A stretch of DNA of 64,000 nt from Mesorhizobium sp. Z1-4 (GCF_004000235.1 NZ_RCIO01000001.1:372001-436000), one strand, 5' to 3'. Shown: positions 7,361 to 17,133, counted from the stretch's first letter. The notes: a model not told the origin generated them from the sequence alone. A program made the numbers and translations.

Positions 7361-8455
7361 TCAGCTGGCGGCTGCTGCCAGTCCTGCCGGGCCGACGCTG
7401 ACCGTCTTCACGACGGCGAAGACGCCCTGCCCGGGTTCGAGCCGCAGCCGCACCGCCGAGAGTTTGGTGATGCGCGCAACGATGATCTCGCCGCCGCAGT
7501 CGATGCGGGCATCGAACATGTTGTCGGTGACCGGCTCCAGTGCCGCGAGCGTCCCGGCCAGCACATTCTGGGCGCTCAGGCCCACGGGCTTTTCGGTCGC
7601 AACCATCACATCGCGCGCGCGAAGCCTGACACGGATCATCGTGCCCAGCGTCGCCGCCATCCGCGGCACGATGATCTCGCCGGCGGCGGAGCGCAGGCGC
7701 GAGACACCGAAAACCTGATCGTGGCCCGACACCCGCATTTCGAGCACAGCGCCGCCCTCGCCCATTTCGTCCGCGGGAAGCAGGTCGAGGCGCGAAAGGA
7801 TAGCCGCAGCCGGTCCGGCAGCAGCCACCTTGCCCTCACGCATGACAACGACATCGGTCGCAAGCCGGGAAACCTCGGCAACCGAGTGACTGACATAAAC
7901 GATCGGGATGCCCGCTTCGTCCCGCAGGCGCTCGACATAAGGCAGGATTTCGCCCTTGCGCGCTTCATCGAGCGAGGCCAGCGGCTCGTCCATCAGAATG
8001 AGGCGCGGGCTGGCGAGCAAGGCCCGGCCGATGGCCACACGCTGCTTTTCGCCGCCTGACAGACGCTCCGGCCGCCGCCCAAGCACCGGACCAATACCGA
8101 GCAAATCGACCACGGCATCGAAATCGGCGTAGCGCTCGCCGCGCGGCGCGAAGAAGCGGCCATAGCGCAGGTTCTGCGCAACGGTCAGATGCGGGAAGAG
8201 CCGTGCATCCTGGAACACATAGCCGATGCGCCGTTTCGATGCCGGCAACAGTACCCGGCTATCGGTGTCGGCCAGCGTGCGGCCATTAACAGCGATCCGC
8301 CCACTATCCGGCCTGATCAGCCCGGCGATCAGATTGACCAGCGTCGTCTTGCCGGAACCCGAGGCACCAAAGAGCGCGGTCAGCTTGCCGGCACTCTCGA
8401 ATGACGCTTCAAGCGTGAAGTCGCCGAGCCGTCGTGTGACATCGACCGAAAGCAT
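7361..8455 (-). CDS. modC: Molybdate ABC transporter ATP-binding protein
   Basis: A 364-residue ATPase energising molybdate import with ModB and ModA. Walker A GASGSGKT, the signature LSGGEKQRVAIGRALL and Walker B LILMDEPLASLD are intact. The C-terminal part (about residues 235-364, from MRVSGHDQVFGVSRL) is the MOP/TOBE regulatory domain typical of ModC. The start ATG 8455 overlaps the modB stop as TGATG, implying translational coupling; a GTG one codon upstream is possible. Family length matches. Confidence 0.95.
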   Translation of the reverse strand: MLSVDVTRRLGDFTLEASFESAGKLTALFGASGSGKTTLVNLIAGLIRPDSGRIAVNGRTLADTDSRVLLPASKRRIGYVFQDARLFPHLTVAQNLRYGRFFAPRGERYADFDAVVDLLGIGPVLGRRPERLSGGEKQRVAIGRALLASPRLILMDEPLASLDEARKGEILPYVERLRDEAGIPIVYVSHSVAEVSRLATDVVVMREGKVAAAGPAAAILSRLDLLPADEMGEGGAVLEMRVSGHDQVFGVSRLRSAAGEIIVPRMAATLGTMIRVRLRARDVMVATEKPVGLSAQNVLAGTLAALEPVTDNMFDARIDCGGEIIVARITKLSAVRLRLEPGQGVFAVVKTVSVGPAGLAAAAS

Positions 8456-9159
8456 CACGCGCCTTCCCTGCGGCGTGCGATGCGGCGCGCCAGCAATTCG
8501 GAGCCGACCAGCGCCGCCATCGAAATCGCGATGGAAATGACCGTCAGCCGGATTGCCGCGCTCTCGCCGCCAGGAACCTGAAGGAAAGTGTAGATCGCGG
8601 TCGGCAGGGTCTGCGTTTCGCCCGGAATATTGGAGACGAAGGTGATCGTGGCGCCGAACTCGCCCATAGCCTTGGCGAAGGCGAGGATCATGCCGGCGAG
8701 AATGCCGGGCAGCGCCAGCGGCAAGGTGACCGTGGCGAACACCCAGATGCGGCTCGCGCCCAGCGTTGAGGCCGCGGCTTCAAGTTTCCGGTCGACCGCT
8801 TCCAGCGACAGGCGTATGGCGCGCACCATGAGCGGGAATCCCATCACCGCGCAGGCAAGTGCGGCTCCCGTCCAGCGGAACGAAAAAGTGATGCCGAGAT
8901 AGTCTTCAAAGAAAGCGCCTGCCGGGCCCTTGGCACCGAAGCTCAGGAGCAGAAGGTAGCCGGTCACCACCGGCGGCATGATCAGCGGCAGATGCACCAG
9001 ACCGTCGAGCAGTATGCGGCCCGGAAAGCGGCCCCGCGCCAGCACCAGCGCGATCAGAATACCAAAGGGCAGGCTGGCAAGCGTTGCCCAGAAGGCGATG
9101 CGCAGCGACAGGTTCACCGCGCTCCATTCGTCCGGGCCAAGGCCGAGCCAGTCGGTCAT
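8455..9159 (-). CDS. modB: Molybdate ABC transporter permease
   Basis: A 234-residue inner-membrane permease with about five to six hydrophobic segments (for example WATLASLPFGILIALVLA and LPLIMPPVVTGYLLLLSFG). The EAA loop that docks ModC is visible as EAAASTLGASRIWVFATV. It lies between modA (gap of 6 bases) and modC (overlap), in the usual modABC order. Confidence 0.95.
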   Translation of the reverse strand: MTDWLGLGPDEWSAVNLSLRIAFWATLASLPFGILIALVLARGRFPGRILLDGLVHLPLIMPPVVTGYLLLLSFGAKGPAGAFFEDYLGITFSFRWTGAALACAVMGFPLMVRAIRLSLEAVDRKLEAAASTLGASRIWVFATVTLPLALPGILAGMILAFAKAMGEFGATITFVSNIPGETQTLPTAIYTFLQVPGGESAAIRLTVISIAISMAALVGSELLARRIARRREGA

Positions 9160-9165
9160 GCCGCT

Positions 9166-9966
9166 TCAGCCTCCCTGCTTTCTCAGCACTTCGAAGCCCT
9201 CGGCCTCGAAAATCGAGCGGGCCGTATCACCACGCAAAAATTCCATCAATGCGGCGGCGCCGGGATTTTCCGAACCGGACAGGATCGCCGCCGGGTAAAC
9301 GATCGGAGGATGTGCCGTCTCAGCAAAGGTGTCCAAGATGCGGACGCTCGTGTCGGCATTCGCGTCCGTCTTATAGACGATGCCGAGCGGTGCTTCACCG
9401 GTAGAGACAAGTGCGAGGGCCGCACGCACATTCTCCGCCTGCGCCAGCTCACCCGAAACGGAACTCCAGAGACCGAGCGTTTCCAGCGCTGCCCTTGCAT
9501 ATCGGCCTGCGGGCACGGCATCGGTGTTGGCGACCGCCAGGCGGCCGCCCGCAAGCAGGGTGGAGAGGTCAAATCCCGGGGCGATCTCGACGGCGAGGCC
9601 GGAGCCGGAGGGCGCTACGAGAACGAGCCGGTTGCCGAGCAGCGCCGTTTCGCTTTGCCGGTCGATCAACCCGCGTTCGGACAGCCAGCCCATCCAGTCG
9701 CGATCGGCGGAGATGAAGATATCGGCCGGAGCGCCCTGCTCGATCTGCCGGGCGAGTGCGGAGCTGCCGGCATATGAGACGACCACGCGCTGGCCTGTTG
9801 TCGCCTGATAGGCGCCGGATACCTTGTCCAGCGCATTCTTCAGGCTCGCGGCGGCGAAAACCAGCAATCGCTCCTCGGCGGCAGCCGCGCGCGGCAGACC
9901 GGCGGCGCCAAGGAGCAGCCCAATTGCCAACAGGACCGCACCTATCCGGTTTCGTACATCGCTCAC
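9166..9966 (-). CDS. modA: Molybdate ABC transporter periplasmic binding protein
   Basis: This binds molybdate (or tungstate) in the periplasm for ModBC. It has an N-terminal signal peptide (AVLLAIGLLLGAAGLPRAAAA, cleavage before EERLLVF) and the ModA pattern VFAAASLKNALDKVSGAYQ, YAGSSALARQIEQGAPADIF and ISADRDWM. The frame is open to a TTG at 9981, but GTG 9966 gives a normal signal sequence and leaves 28 bases to the ModE box; neither has a strong ribosome site, so the start is uncertain by five codons. It is the first gene of modABC-modE. Confidence 0.93.
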   Translation of the reverse strand: MSDVRNRIGAVLLAIGLLLGAAGLPRAAAAEERLLVFAAASLKNALDKVSGAYQATTGQRVVVSYAGSSALARQIEQGAPADIFISADRDWMGWLSERGLIDRQSETALLGNRLVLVAPSGSGLAVEIAPGFDLSTLLAGGRLAVANTDAVPAGRYARAALETLGLWSSVSGELAQAENVRAALALVSTGEAPLGIVYKTDANADTSVRILDTFAETAHPPIVYPAAILSGSENPGAAALMEFLRGDTARSIFEAEGFEVLRKQGG

Positions 9967-9993
9967 AGGGTGTACCAACAATCACAAATCGGG

Positions 9994-10021
9994 ACCGTTA
10001 TATACCCACACATATAACGGT
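9994..10021. promoter_or_regulatory. ModE box upstream of modABC
   Basis: ACCGTTATAT and ATATAACGGT form a perfect 10-bp inverted repeat around an 8-base spacer. The half-sites match the known ModE recognition pattern (CGTTATAT / ATATAACG type). It overlaps the expected promoter of modA, so repression of molybdate uptake under molybdate sufficiency is the natural reading. Confidence 0.85.
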
Positions 10022-10077
10022 CAATGTCGGACCATGCAGCCCCGTGCGGGGGTGATTGACCCCACCGCGCGATTGCA

Positions 10078-10095
10078 ACATACTCGGTAGTATGT
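10078..10095. promoter_or_regulatory. Palindromic operator before the hydrolase/pim operon
   Basis: ACATACT-CGGT-AGTATGT is a perfect 7-bp inverted repeat with a 4-base centre, ending 20 bases before the hydrolase start. It looks like a TetR-family site, a class that often controls acyl-CoA degradation operons. The cognate regulator is not identifiable in the window. Confidence 0.6.
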
Positions 10096-10115
10096 CCGCC
10101 TTGGGAGGAGAACGA

Positions 10116-10898
10116 ATGCGGTTCGCGCGTGTAAACGGCGTCGTCATTCATCATGCGGTGCGCGGCGCGCCGGATCGACCCGCAATCGTGTTCTCCAACT
10201 CGCTGGGTACGGATTTCCGTATTTGGGAAGCGGTTGCCGACGCGCTGGCCGGTGACTATCGGCTCGTGCTTTACGACAAGCGCGGGCACGGGCTTTCCGA
10301 AGCAACCCCCGCCCCTTATGCGCTGACAGACCATGTTGCTGACCTCGCTTTGCTTCTCGATCATCTCGGCATCGAAAATGCGACCATTGTCGGCCTCTCG
10401 GTCGGCGGCATGATCGCTCAAGGACTTGCCGCGCTCAGGCCCGAGCTGGTGGAACGGCTTGTGCTTTGCGACACCGCGCACAAGATCGGCACCGACGAGT
10501 TGTGGAACATGCGCATCGAAGCCGTCACCAAAAGCGGCATTGCGTCGATCTCCAGCCAGATATTGGAACGCTGGTTCACTCCGGCGTTTCGCGCTCCCGG
10601 CAATGCGGATTTCATCGGCTACACGGCGATGCTGGAACGGACCACCGTCGATGGCTACGCCGGCACCTGTGCGGCGCTGCGCGATGCCGACCTGACGGAA
10701 TCCACGCGCGCACTTAAAGTGCCGGTCATGTGCATCGTCGGCGATCAGGATGGGTCCACCCCGCCAGACCTCGTACGCTCGACCGCCCGCCTTATCGAAG
10801 GTGCGCGATTCGAAATCGTACAAGATGCCGGGCACCTGCCCTGCATCGAGCAGCCGGCGGCAACCGCCGCGCTGATCCGAAAATTCTTGCAGCAATAA
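10116..10898 (+). CDS. Alpha/beta hydrolase, 3-oxoadipate enol-lactonase-like
   Basis: A 260-residue alpha/beta hydrolase. It has the PcaD-like features VFSNSLGTDFRIW, DKRGHGLS, the nucleophile elbow GLSVGG, the acid Asp in VGDQDGSTPP and the base His in DAGHLPCIEQP. PcaD hydrolyses 3-oxoadipate enol-lactone to 3-oxoadipate, but no other beta-ketoadipate gene is nearby, so it may act on another lactone or thioester feeding the following beta-oxidation operon. The start ATG 10116 is set by GGGAGGAG (10103-10110); the open frame to 10056 is discounted. It is 31 bases from the next gene and probably the head of the operon. Confidence 0.82.
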   Translation: MRFARVNGVVIHHAVRGAPDRPAIVFSNSLGTDFRIWEAVADALAGDYRLVLYDKRGHGLSEATPAPYALTDHVADLALLLDHLGIENATIVGLSVGGMIAQGLAALRPELVERLVLCDTAHKIGTDELWNMRIEAVTKSGIASISSQILERWFTPAFRAPGNADFIGYTAMLERTTVDGYAGTCAALRDADLTESTRALKVPVMCIVGDQDGSTPPDLVRSTARLIEGARFEIVQDAGHLPCIEQPAATAALIRKFLQQ

Positions 10899-10929
10899 AG
10901 TCCGTAGCGGCGGCACAACAGGAGAAAGA

Positions 10930-13020
10930 ATGAGCAATATCGTTACGACGCGGCTCGAAGGCGACATCGCGGTCATCACGCTGGACAATCCGCCGGTCAA
11001 CGCGCTCAGCTTTCGCCTGCGTGAGCCGCTTTATGCCGCGCTGGAAACGCTCGGCACCGATGACGGCGTGAAGGCCATCGTCATTGCCTGCGCCGGGCGC
11101 ACCTTCATCGCCGGCGCGGACATCACCGAATTCGGGACGGAAAACGCGCTGAAGCGGCCGAACCTGCCCGATTTGTGCGCCCTGCTTGAAGACATGCCCA
11201 AGCCGGTCGTTGCCGCCATTCACGGTACCGCCTTCGGCGGCGGGCTGGAGCTAGCGCTCGCCTGTCATTTCCGCGTCGCGGTGCCGTCGGCCAAACTCGG
11301 CTTGCCGGAAGTGAAGCTCGGCCTGCTGCCGGGTTCCGGCGGCACGGCACGGCTGCCGCGCATTGTCGGCCCCGAAAAAGCGCTGAAGATGATCGTGTCG
11401 GGCAACCCGATCGGCGCCGCCGATGCGGCCAAGGCAGGCCTGGTTGACGCGATCGCCGAAGGCGATCTCGGAGAGGACGCCGTTTTGTTCGCGAAGGCCA
11501 AGCTCGCAGAGCACGCGCCGCTGGTACGGGTGCGCGACCGCGACGAAAAACTCGCTGAGACACGCGCCAACACCGGGGGCTTCGAAGGGCTGATCAAGGA
11601 AGTGACGCGCAAGGCGCGCGGTCTGGAAGCTCCGGTGATGGCGGCGGCAGCCGTCCGCAACGCGATCGAGATGGATTTCGACGCGGCGCTCAAGGCCGAG
11701 CGCGACGCCTTCATTCACCTGGTGCAGGGCGACCAGTCGCGCGCCCAGCGCCACCTCTTCTTCGCCGAACGCGAGGCAGCCAAGGTTGCGGACGTGGGCA
11801 AGGATGTGCAGCCGCGGCAGATCAAACGGGCCGGCGTCATCGGTGCCGGCACCATGGGCGGCGGCATCGCAATGTCGCTGGCGAATGGCGGCGTGCCGGT
11901 CACCATTCTGGAAATGACCGATGAAGCGCTTGAGCGCGGGCTCGGCATGATTGCGAAAAACTACTCGGTGTCGGTCGACCGCGGTTCGATAACTGCCGAC
12001 GAAAAGGACGCCAGGCTCGGCCGCATCACCGGCACGACCGACTATGCCGACCTCGCAGATTGCGACCTCATCATCGAAGCGGTGTTCGAAGAAATGCCGA
12101 TCAAGAAGGAAGTGTTCGGCAAGCTCGACGCCGTCGCCAAGCCGGGAGCGGTTCTGGCCAGCAACACCTCCTATCTCGACGTCAACGAAATCGCCGCCTC
12201 GACAAGCCGCCCGCAGGACGTGGTCGGCATGCATTTCTTCTCGCCAGCCAATGTGATGCGGCTTCTGGAGATCGTGCGCGGCGACAAGACCGCACCCGAT
12301 GTTCTGGCCACCGCGCTCGAGGCCGGGCGGCGCATGCGCAAGGTGCCCGTCGTGGTTGGCGTGTGCCACGGCTTCGTCGGCAATCGCATGCTTTCCGCAC
12401 GGTCTTCGGAAGGCGAAGCGCTGCTTCTGGAAGGCGCAACGCCGGAGGAGATCGACAAAGCGTTTCTCGATTTCGGCTGGCCGATGGGTCCGTTCCAGAT
12501 GGGCGATCTCGCCGGGCTCGACATTGGCTGGCGCAACCGCAAATCGCTGGGCAAGACGGCGGCCATCGGCGACGCGCTGTGCGAGATGGGCCGCTTCGGC
12601 CAGAAGACCGGCAAAGGCTTCTACCTCTATGAGGACGGCTCCCGGAAACCGAAACCCGACCCTGAGGTCAACTCCTTGATCGAGGAGAAGGCGCGAGAGG
12701 CCGGCATCAACCGACGCGCCATTTCAGCCGAGGAAATCATCGAGCGCTCGCTTTATCCGATGGTGAACGAGGGCGCGAAAATTCTCGAAGAGAAGATCGC
12801 ACAACGTCCATCCGACATCGATATCGTATGGACCAACGGCTACGGTTTTCCGATCGGCAAGGGTGGCCCGATGTTCTGGGCCGACCTCGTGGGGCTGCCG
12901 AAAATCGTGGAGCGGCTCGAATACTGGTACGGCAAGACCGGCAACGAAGTCTTCAAGCCGGCTGCTTCGATCAAACAGCTGGCAGCGACCGGCGGCAGCT
13001 TTTCGGCACGTCCCGCATAG
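10930..13020 (+). CDS. pimF: Enoyl-CoA hydratase / 3-hydroxyacyl-CoA dehydrogenase fusion (PimF/FadJ-like)
   Basis: A 696-residue bifunctional beta-oxidation enzyme. The N-terminal crotonase domain (about 1-200) has GRTFIAGADITEF and AAIHGTAFGGGLELALACH. The C-terminal domain has the NAD-binding GAGTMGGGIAMS, then NTSYLDVNEIA, VVGMHFFSPANVMRLLEIV and the HAD C-terminal helices. It hydrates trans-enoyl-CoA and oxidises the 3-hydroxyacyl-CoA. With the next four genes it reproduces the order of the pimFABCDE operon described in Rhodopseudomonas palustris for dicarboxylic acid degradation; no pimE follows here. The pim names rest on order and family, not on tested substrate. Confidence 0.93.
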   Translation: MSNIVTTRLEGDIAVITLDNPPVNALSFRLREPLYAALETLGTDDGVKAIVIACAGRTFIAGADITEFGTENALKRPNLPDLCALLEDMPKPVVAAIHGTAFGGGLELALACHFRVAVPSAKLGLPEVKLGLLPGSGGTARLPRIVGPEKALKMIVSGNPIGAADAAKAGLVDAIAEGDLGEDAVLFAKAKLAEHAPLVRVRDRDEKLAETRANTGGFEGLIKEVTRKARGLEAPVMAAAAVRNAIEMDFDAALKAERDAFIHLVQGDQSRAQRHLFFAEREAAKVADVGKDVQPRQIKRAGVIGAGTMGGGIAMSLANGGVPVTILEMTDEALERGLGMIAKNYSVSVDRGSITADEKDARLGRITGTTDYADLADCDLIIEAVFEEMPIKKEVFGKLDAVAKPGAVLASNTSYLDVNEIAASTSRPQDVVGMHFFSPANVMRLLEIVRGDKTAPDVLATALEAGRRMRKVPVVVGVCHGFVGNRMLSARSSEGEALLLEGATPEEIDKAFLDFGWPMGPFQMGDLAGLDIGWRNRKSLGKTAAIGDALCEMGRFGQKTGKGFYLYEDGSRKPKPDPEVNSLIEEKAREAGINRRAISAEEIIERSLYPMVNEGAKILEEKIAQRPSDIDIVWTNGYGFPIGKGGPMFWADLVGLPKIVERLEYWYGKTGNEVFKPAASIKQLAATGGSFSARPA

Positions 13021-13024
13021 GCTG

Positions 13025-14692
13025 ATGGACCTCGCCAACGCCCCCTGGAAAGGTATCTATCCACCGGGACTTGCCCCGGACGCGAAACTCGATGCCTACC
13101 CGATCCACGACATCGTGGATCGGGCCGCGGCAAAGTGGGGCGACAAGACGGCGTTTCGGTTTCGCGGGCGTAAGACCAGCTTCGTCGCCTTGAAGGAGCT
13201 TGTCGACCGCTGCGCGCGCAGCTTCATGGCGGCAGGGCTGAAAAATGGCGACCGTGTCGCGCTCTTGCTGCCCAACACGCTCTACCATCCAGTCGCTTTT
13301 TTCGGCGCCGTCAAAGCCGGGCTCACGGTGGTGCATCTGTCGCCGCTCGATGGCGACATCGTGCTGAGGCACAAGATCGCCGACAGCGGTGCGCGCGTCC
13401 TCGTCACGACAAATTTCGAGAAGATGGCGGAGCGCGCTGCCGGCCTGCTTGCGGACCGCCGCGTGGAAACCGTCATCGTCGGCGACGATGCAGAGCTTGG
13501 CACATCCGACGGAACGGGACCGAAACCCGAAGGCGCGGGCATCGTCGATTTCACAACGTTTCTCGATCAAGCCGGCGATGCGTCCTTTCCCACGGTCTCC
13601 CCCGACGATCTGGCGCTGCTGCAATATACCGGTGGCACGACCGGTCTGCCGAAGGGCGCAATGCTGACGCACCGCAACCTTTCGACCTCGGTATCGAGCT
13701 ACGATCTGTGGTTCGAACGGTTCGGCCTCATGCGCCCCGGGGAAGACCGCGTGGTGTTGTTCCTGCCGCTCTTTCACATCTATTCGCTGTCTGCTGTGAT
13801 GCTGCGCGCAGTAAACAACGGGGTCGAAACCATCCTGCACACGCGTTTCGATCCTGAGACGGCGTTGCGCGAAATCGAGGCCGGTGCGACCAGCTTTCCC
13901 GGCGTGCCGACCATGTGGATCGCGATGGCCGCGCAACCCGATTTCGCCAGCCGGGATTTCTCCAGCCTGCGCTACTGCGCCTCAGGTGGAGCGCCGCTGC
14001 CAGTCGAGGTGGCGCGCAAGATCAAAGCCGGCACGGGCCACGACCTGCTCGGCGGCTGGGGTATGACAGAGACCTCGCCGGCAGGCACCAACATCCCGGT
14101 CACGCGGCCGGACATGGTGGGTACCATCGGCGTGCCGCTTCCGGGTATCTGGATGGACATCGTTGCGCTGGACGACCCCGACCGCGTGCTGCCGCCCGGC
14201 GAGACCGGCGAGCTGCGCATTGTCGGGCCGAATGTTGCGACGGGCTACTACAACCGGCCGGACGAAACCGCCGCCGCCTTCACGCCGAACGGCTTTCTCA
14301 CCGGCGACATCGGTTTCATGGACGATGAAGGCTTCTTCACCATCGTCGACCGCAAGAAGGACATGATCCTGAGCGGCGGGTTCAACATCTACCCGCAGCT
14401 CATCGAGCAGGCGATCTACGAACATCCCGACGTCGAGGAGGCTCTCGTGATCGGCGTGGCCGACGATTATCGCGGCGAGGCAGCGAAGGCTTTCGTCAAG
14501 CTGCGCAAGGGCGCCGCGCCGCTGACGCTCGATGCACTGCGTGATTTTCTCAAGAACCGGCTTGGGCCGCATGAGCTGCCGGCGGCGCTCGAAATCCGCG
14601 ATGCGCTGCCGCGCTCGCCGGTCGGCAAGCTTTCGAAACTCGAACTGAAACAGGAAGAGGCGGAGCGGCGCAAAGCCGTTCCGGCTTCGTAA
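13025..14692 (+). CDS. pimA: Long-chain/dicarboxylate acyl-CoA ligase (PimA/FadD-like)
   Basis: A 555-residue AMP-forming ligase that activates the free acid to its CoA ester. Motifs are LLQYTGGTTGLPKGAMLTH (P-loop), LGGWGMTETSP (A5), ATGYYNRPDETAAAF, TGDIGFMDDEGFFTIVDRKKD and the C-terminal catalytic Lys region SPVGKLSK. ATG 13025 lies 4 bases after the pimF stop; the longer open frame runs antiparallel to nothing useful and overlaps pimF, so it is discounted. Substrate range (dicarboxylic versus long-chain fatty acid) is inferred from the operon only. Confidence 0.92.
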   Translation: MDLANAPWKGIYPPGLAPDAKLDAYPIHDIVDRAAAKWGDKTAFRFRGRKTSFVALKELVDRCARSFMAAGLKNGDRVALLLPNTLYHPVAFFGAVKAGLTVVHLSPLDGDIVLRHKIADSGARVLVTTNFEKMAERAAGLLADRRVETVIVGDDAELGTSDGTGPKPEGAGIVDFTTFLDQAGDASFPTVSPDDLALLQYTGGTTGLPKGAMLTHRNLSTSVSSYDLWFERFGLMRPGEDRVVLFLPLFHIYSLSAVMLRAVNNGVETILHTRFDPETALREIEAGATSFPGVPTMWIAMAAQPDFASRDFSSLRYCASGGAPLPVEVARKIKAGTGHDLLGGWGMTETSPAGTNIPVTRPDMVGTIGVPLPGIWMDIVALDDPDRVLPPGETGELRIVGPNVATGYYNRPDETAAAFTPNGFLTGDIGFMDDEGFFTIVDRKKDMILSGGFNIYPQLIEQAIYEHPDVEEALVIGVADDYRGEAAKAFVKLRKGAAPLTLDALRDFLKNRLGPHELPAALEIRDALPRSPVGKLSKLELKQEEAERRKAVPAS

Positions 14693-14707
14693 CCCGAGGA
14701 GAACAAC

Positions 14708-15889
14708 ATGACCGAGGCGGTTATCGTTTCCACTGCCCGCACGCCCGTCGGCAAGGCCTATCGCGGCGCCCTCAACGACACACCGGGCGCCACGCTGGGC
14801 GGCCATGCCATTGCCGCGGCGCTGCAACGCTCCGGGCTCGACGGCGGCGAGATCGAAGATGTGGTGATGGGCTGCGCGATGCAGGAAGGCGCGACCGGGC
14901 TCAATGTCGCGCGACGCGCGTTATTGACCGCAGGGCTTCCGGTCACTGTCGCCGGCACGACCATCGACCGCCAGTGCTCATCCGGTCTTCAGTCGATGGC
15001 GGTTATCGCCAACGCGATACGCAATGACGGGCTGACCGTCGGCATCGCCGGCGGACTGGAATCGATCAGCCTGGTGCAGAATGACAAGCGCAACACCTAC
15101 CGGCTGGTCGATGAGAAGCTGATGGACATCAAACCCGATGTCTATCTGCCGATGATCGACACCGCCGAAAACGTCGCCAAGCGCTACGGCATCAGCCGCG
15201 AGCAGCAGGACGAATACGGTCTGGAGTGCCAGCGCCGCGTGGCCGCCGCCCGCGAGGCCGGCCGCTTCGATGCCGAGATCGCACCGATCGACGTGCGCAT
15301 GGCCGTCATCGACAAGGAAACGAAAGAAGTCAGCCACAAGGAGCTGACAATGGCGCATGACGAGGGTCCGCGCCCGGAGACAACCGCCGAGGGCCTTGCC
15401 AGCCTGAAGCCGGTGCGCGAGGGCGGCTGCATTACCGCAGGCAATGCCAGCCAGCTGTCCGACGGTGCATCGGCCAACGTCATGATGAGCGCCAAGGAGG
15501 CCGAAAAACGCGGCCTTGAGCCGCTCGGCATTTTCCGCGGCTTCAACGTTGCCGGCTGCGAGCCGGACGAGATGGGCATCGGCCCGGTATTTGCCGTTCC
15601 GCGGCTGCTGGAGCGGCACGGGCTCAAGGTCGACGACATCGGCCTGTGGGAGCTCAACGAGGCATTCGCCGTGCAGGTGATTTATTGCCGCGACAAGCTC
15701 GGTATCGACCCCGAAAAGCTCAACGTGAACGGCGGCGCGATCGCGCTCGGCCACCCCTACGGCATGAGCGGCTCGCGGCTAGCGGGCCATGCGCTCATCG
15801 AGGGCAAGCGCCGGGGCGTGAAATATGCCGTGGTGACCATGTGCGTTGGCGGCGGCATGGGTGCTGCCGGCCTGTTTGAGATCAACTGA
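14708..15889 (+). CDS. pimB: Acetyl-CoA acyltransferase (thiolase, PimB-like)
   Basis: A 393-residue thiolase that cleaves 3-ketoacyl-CoA. The nucleophilic Cys is in [14 protein letters not shown] (near residue 90). The C-terminal catalytic residues are in [21 protein letters not shown] and the second Cys is in [16 protein letters not shown]. Full length for the family. A 15-base gap after the ligase includes GAGGAGAAC before ATG. It is the fourth gene of the hydrolase-pim operon. Confidence 0.95.
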   Translation: MTEAVIVSTARTPVGKAYRGALNDTPGATLGGHAIAAALQRSGLDGGEIEDVVMGCAMQEGATGLNVARRALLTAGLPVTVAGTTIDRQCSSGLQSMAVIANAIRNDGLTVGIAGGLESISLVQNDKRNTYRLVDEKLMDIKPDVYLPMIDTAENVAKRYGISREQQDEYGLECQRRVAAAREAGRFDAEIAPIDVRMAVIDKETKEVSHKELTMAHDEGPRPETTAEGLASLKPVREGGCITAGNASQLSDGASANVMMSAKEAEKRGLEPLGIFRGFNVAGCEPDEMGIGPVFAVPRLLERHGLKVDDIGLWELNEAFAVQVIYCRDKLGIDPEKLNVNGGAIALGHPYGMSGSRLAGHALIEGKRRGVKYAVVTMCVGGGMGAAGLFEIN

Positions 15890-15901
15890 CGGGAGGTCCT
15901 G

Positions 15902-17101
15902 ATGGAACTGCGCTTCACGCCCGAGGAACTGGCATTCCGCGACGAGGTCCGGGCCTTCTTCGCCGAAAACGTGCCCGACGAAACGCGCGCCAAGATGAGC
16001 GAGGGCGAGCACCTCGACAAAGACGACATGGTGGAATGGACGCGCATCCTGAACGACAAGGGATGGGCGGTTCCGCACTGGCCCGAAGAATATGGCGGCA
16101 CGGGCTGGGACCCGATGCGGCAATACATCTTCCTGGAAGAGCTGCAGCGCTATCCGGCCCCTTCTCCGCTGCCCTTCGGCGTGAACATGGTCGGCCCGGT
16201 GATCTACACATTCGGCAATGAAGAGCAGAAGAAGCGCTTCCTGCCGCGCATCGCCAATCTCGACGACTGGTGGTGTCAGGGCTTTTCGGAGCCGGGCGCC
16301 GGCTCCGATCTCGCTTCGCTGAAGACGCGCGCGGTGCGCGATGGCGACCACTACATCGTCAACGGCCAGAAGACCTGGACGACGCTCGCCCAATATGCCG
16401 ACTGGATCTTCTGCCTCGTGCGCACCGACACTGAGGCGAAGAAGCAGGAAGGCATTTCCTTCCTCTTGATCGACATGAACACGCCCGGCATCGAGGTGCG
16501 TCCGATCATCACTATCGATGGGGGACGCGAGGTCAATGAGGTGTTCCTCACCGATGTGAAGGTGCCTGTCGAAAATCTCGTCGGCCAGGAAAACAAGGGC
16601 TGGGACTACGCGAAGTTCCTGCTTGGCAACGAGCGCACCAACATTGCCCGCGTCGGCATGTCGAAGCAGCGCATCGCGCGGGTACGCGAACTTGCGGCCA
16701 AGGAGATGTCGGGCGGGCGTCCGCTCATCGAGGACCCGCGATTCCGAGAAAAGCTGTCATCGATCGAGATAGACCTGAAAGCGCTGGAGCTCACCCAGCT
16801 GCGGGTTGTCGCGGCAGATGCCAAGCGCGGCAACACCGGCAGGCCCGATCCGGCATCCTCGATCCTGAAGATCAAGGGTTCGGAGATCCAGCAGGGCATC
16901 ACGCATCTTCTGATGCAGGTCATGGGCCCGCACGCCCTGCCCTATCACGAGGATATCGAGGGTTCGAACGAACCGCCGATCGAGCCGGACTATGCGGGCT
17001 CGGCCGCGCCCGGCTATTTCAACTATCGCAAGGTCTCCATCTACGGCGGCTCGAACGAGATTCAGAAGAACATCATCGCCAAGGCGGTGCTGGGGCTTTG
17101 A
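15902..17101 (+). CDS. pimC: Acyl-CoA dehydrogenase, large-subunit type (PimC-like)
   Basis: A 399-residue FAD enzyme that introduces the 2,3-double bond. It shows WCQGFSEPGAGSDLASL (FAD contacts), GQKTWTTLAQYADW, ERTNIARVGMSKQRI and IYGGSNEIQKNIIAK. The C-terminal motif has Gly where classical medium-chain enzymes have the catalytic Glu of YEGT, as is usual in this subgroup. It is followed after 32 bases by a second, shorter dehydrogenase. Such large/small pairs (PimC/PimD and steroid FadE26/FadE27 types) form mixed complexes; that is inferred here. Confidence 0.93.
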   Translation: MELRFTPEELAFRDEVRAFFAENVPDETRAKMSEGEHLDKDDMVEWTRILNDKGWAVPHWPEEYGGTGWDPMRQYIFLEELQRYPAPSPLPFGVNMVGPVIYTFGNEEQKKRFLPRIANLDDWWCQGFSEPGAGSDLASLKTRAVRDGDHYIVNGQKTWTTLAQYADWIFCLVRTDTEAKKQEGISFLLIDMNTPGIEVRPIITIDGGREVNEVFLTDVKVPVENLVGQENKGWDYAKFLLGNERTNIARVGMSKQRIARVRELAAKEMSGGRPLIEDPRFREKLSSIEIDLKALELTQLRVVAADAKRGNTGRPDPASSILKIKGSEIQQGITHLLMQVMGPHALPYHEDIEGSNEPPIEPDYAGSAAPGYFNYRKVSIYGGSNEIQKNIIAKAVLGL

Positions 17102-17133
17102 GCCCCGGCCGATAGGGATATTCGGAACAGACC

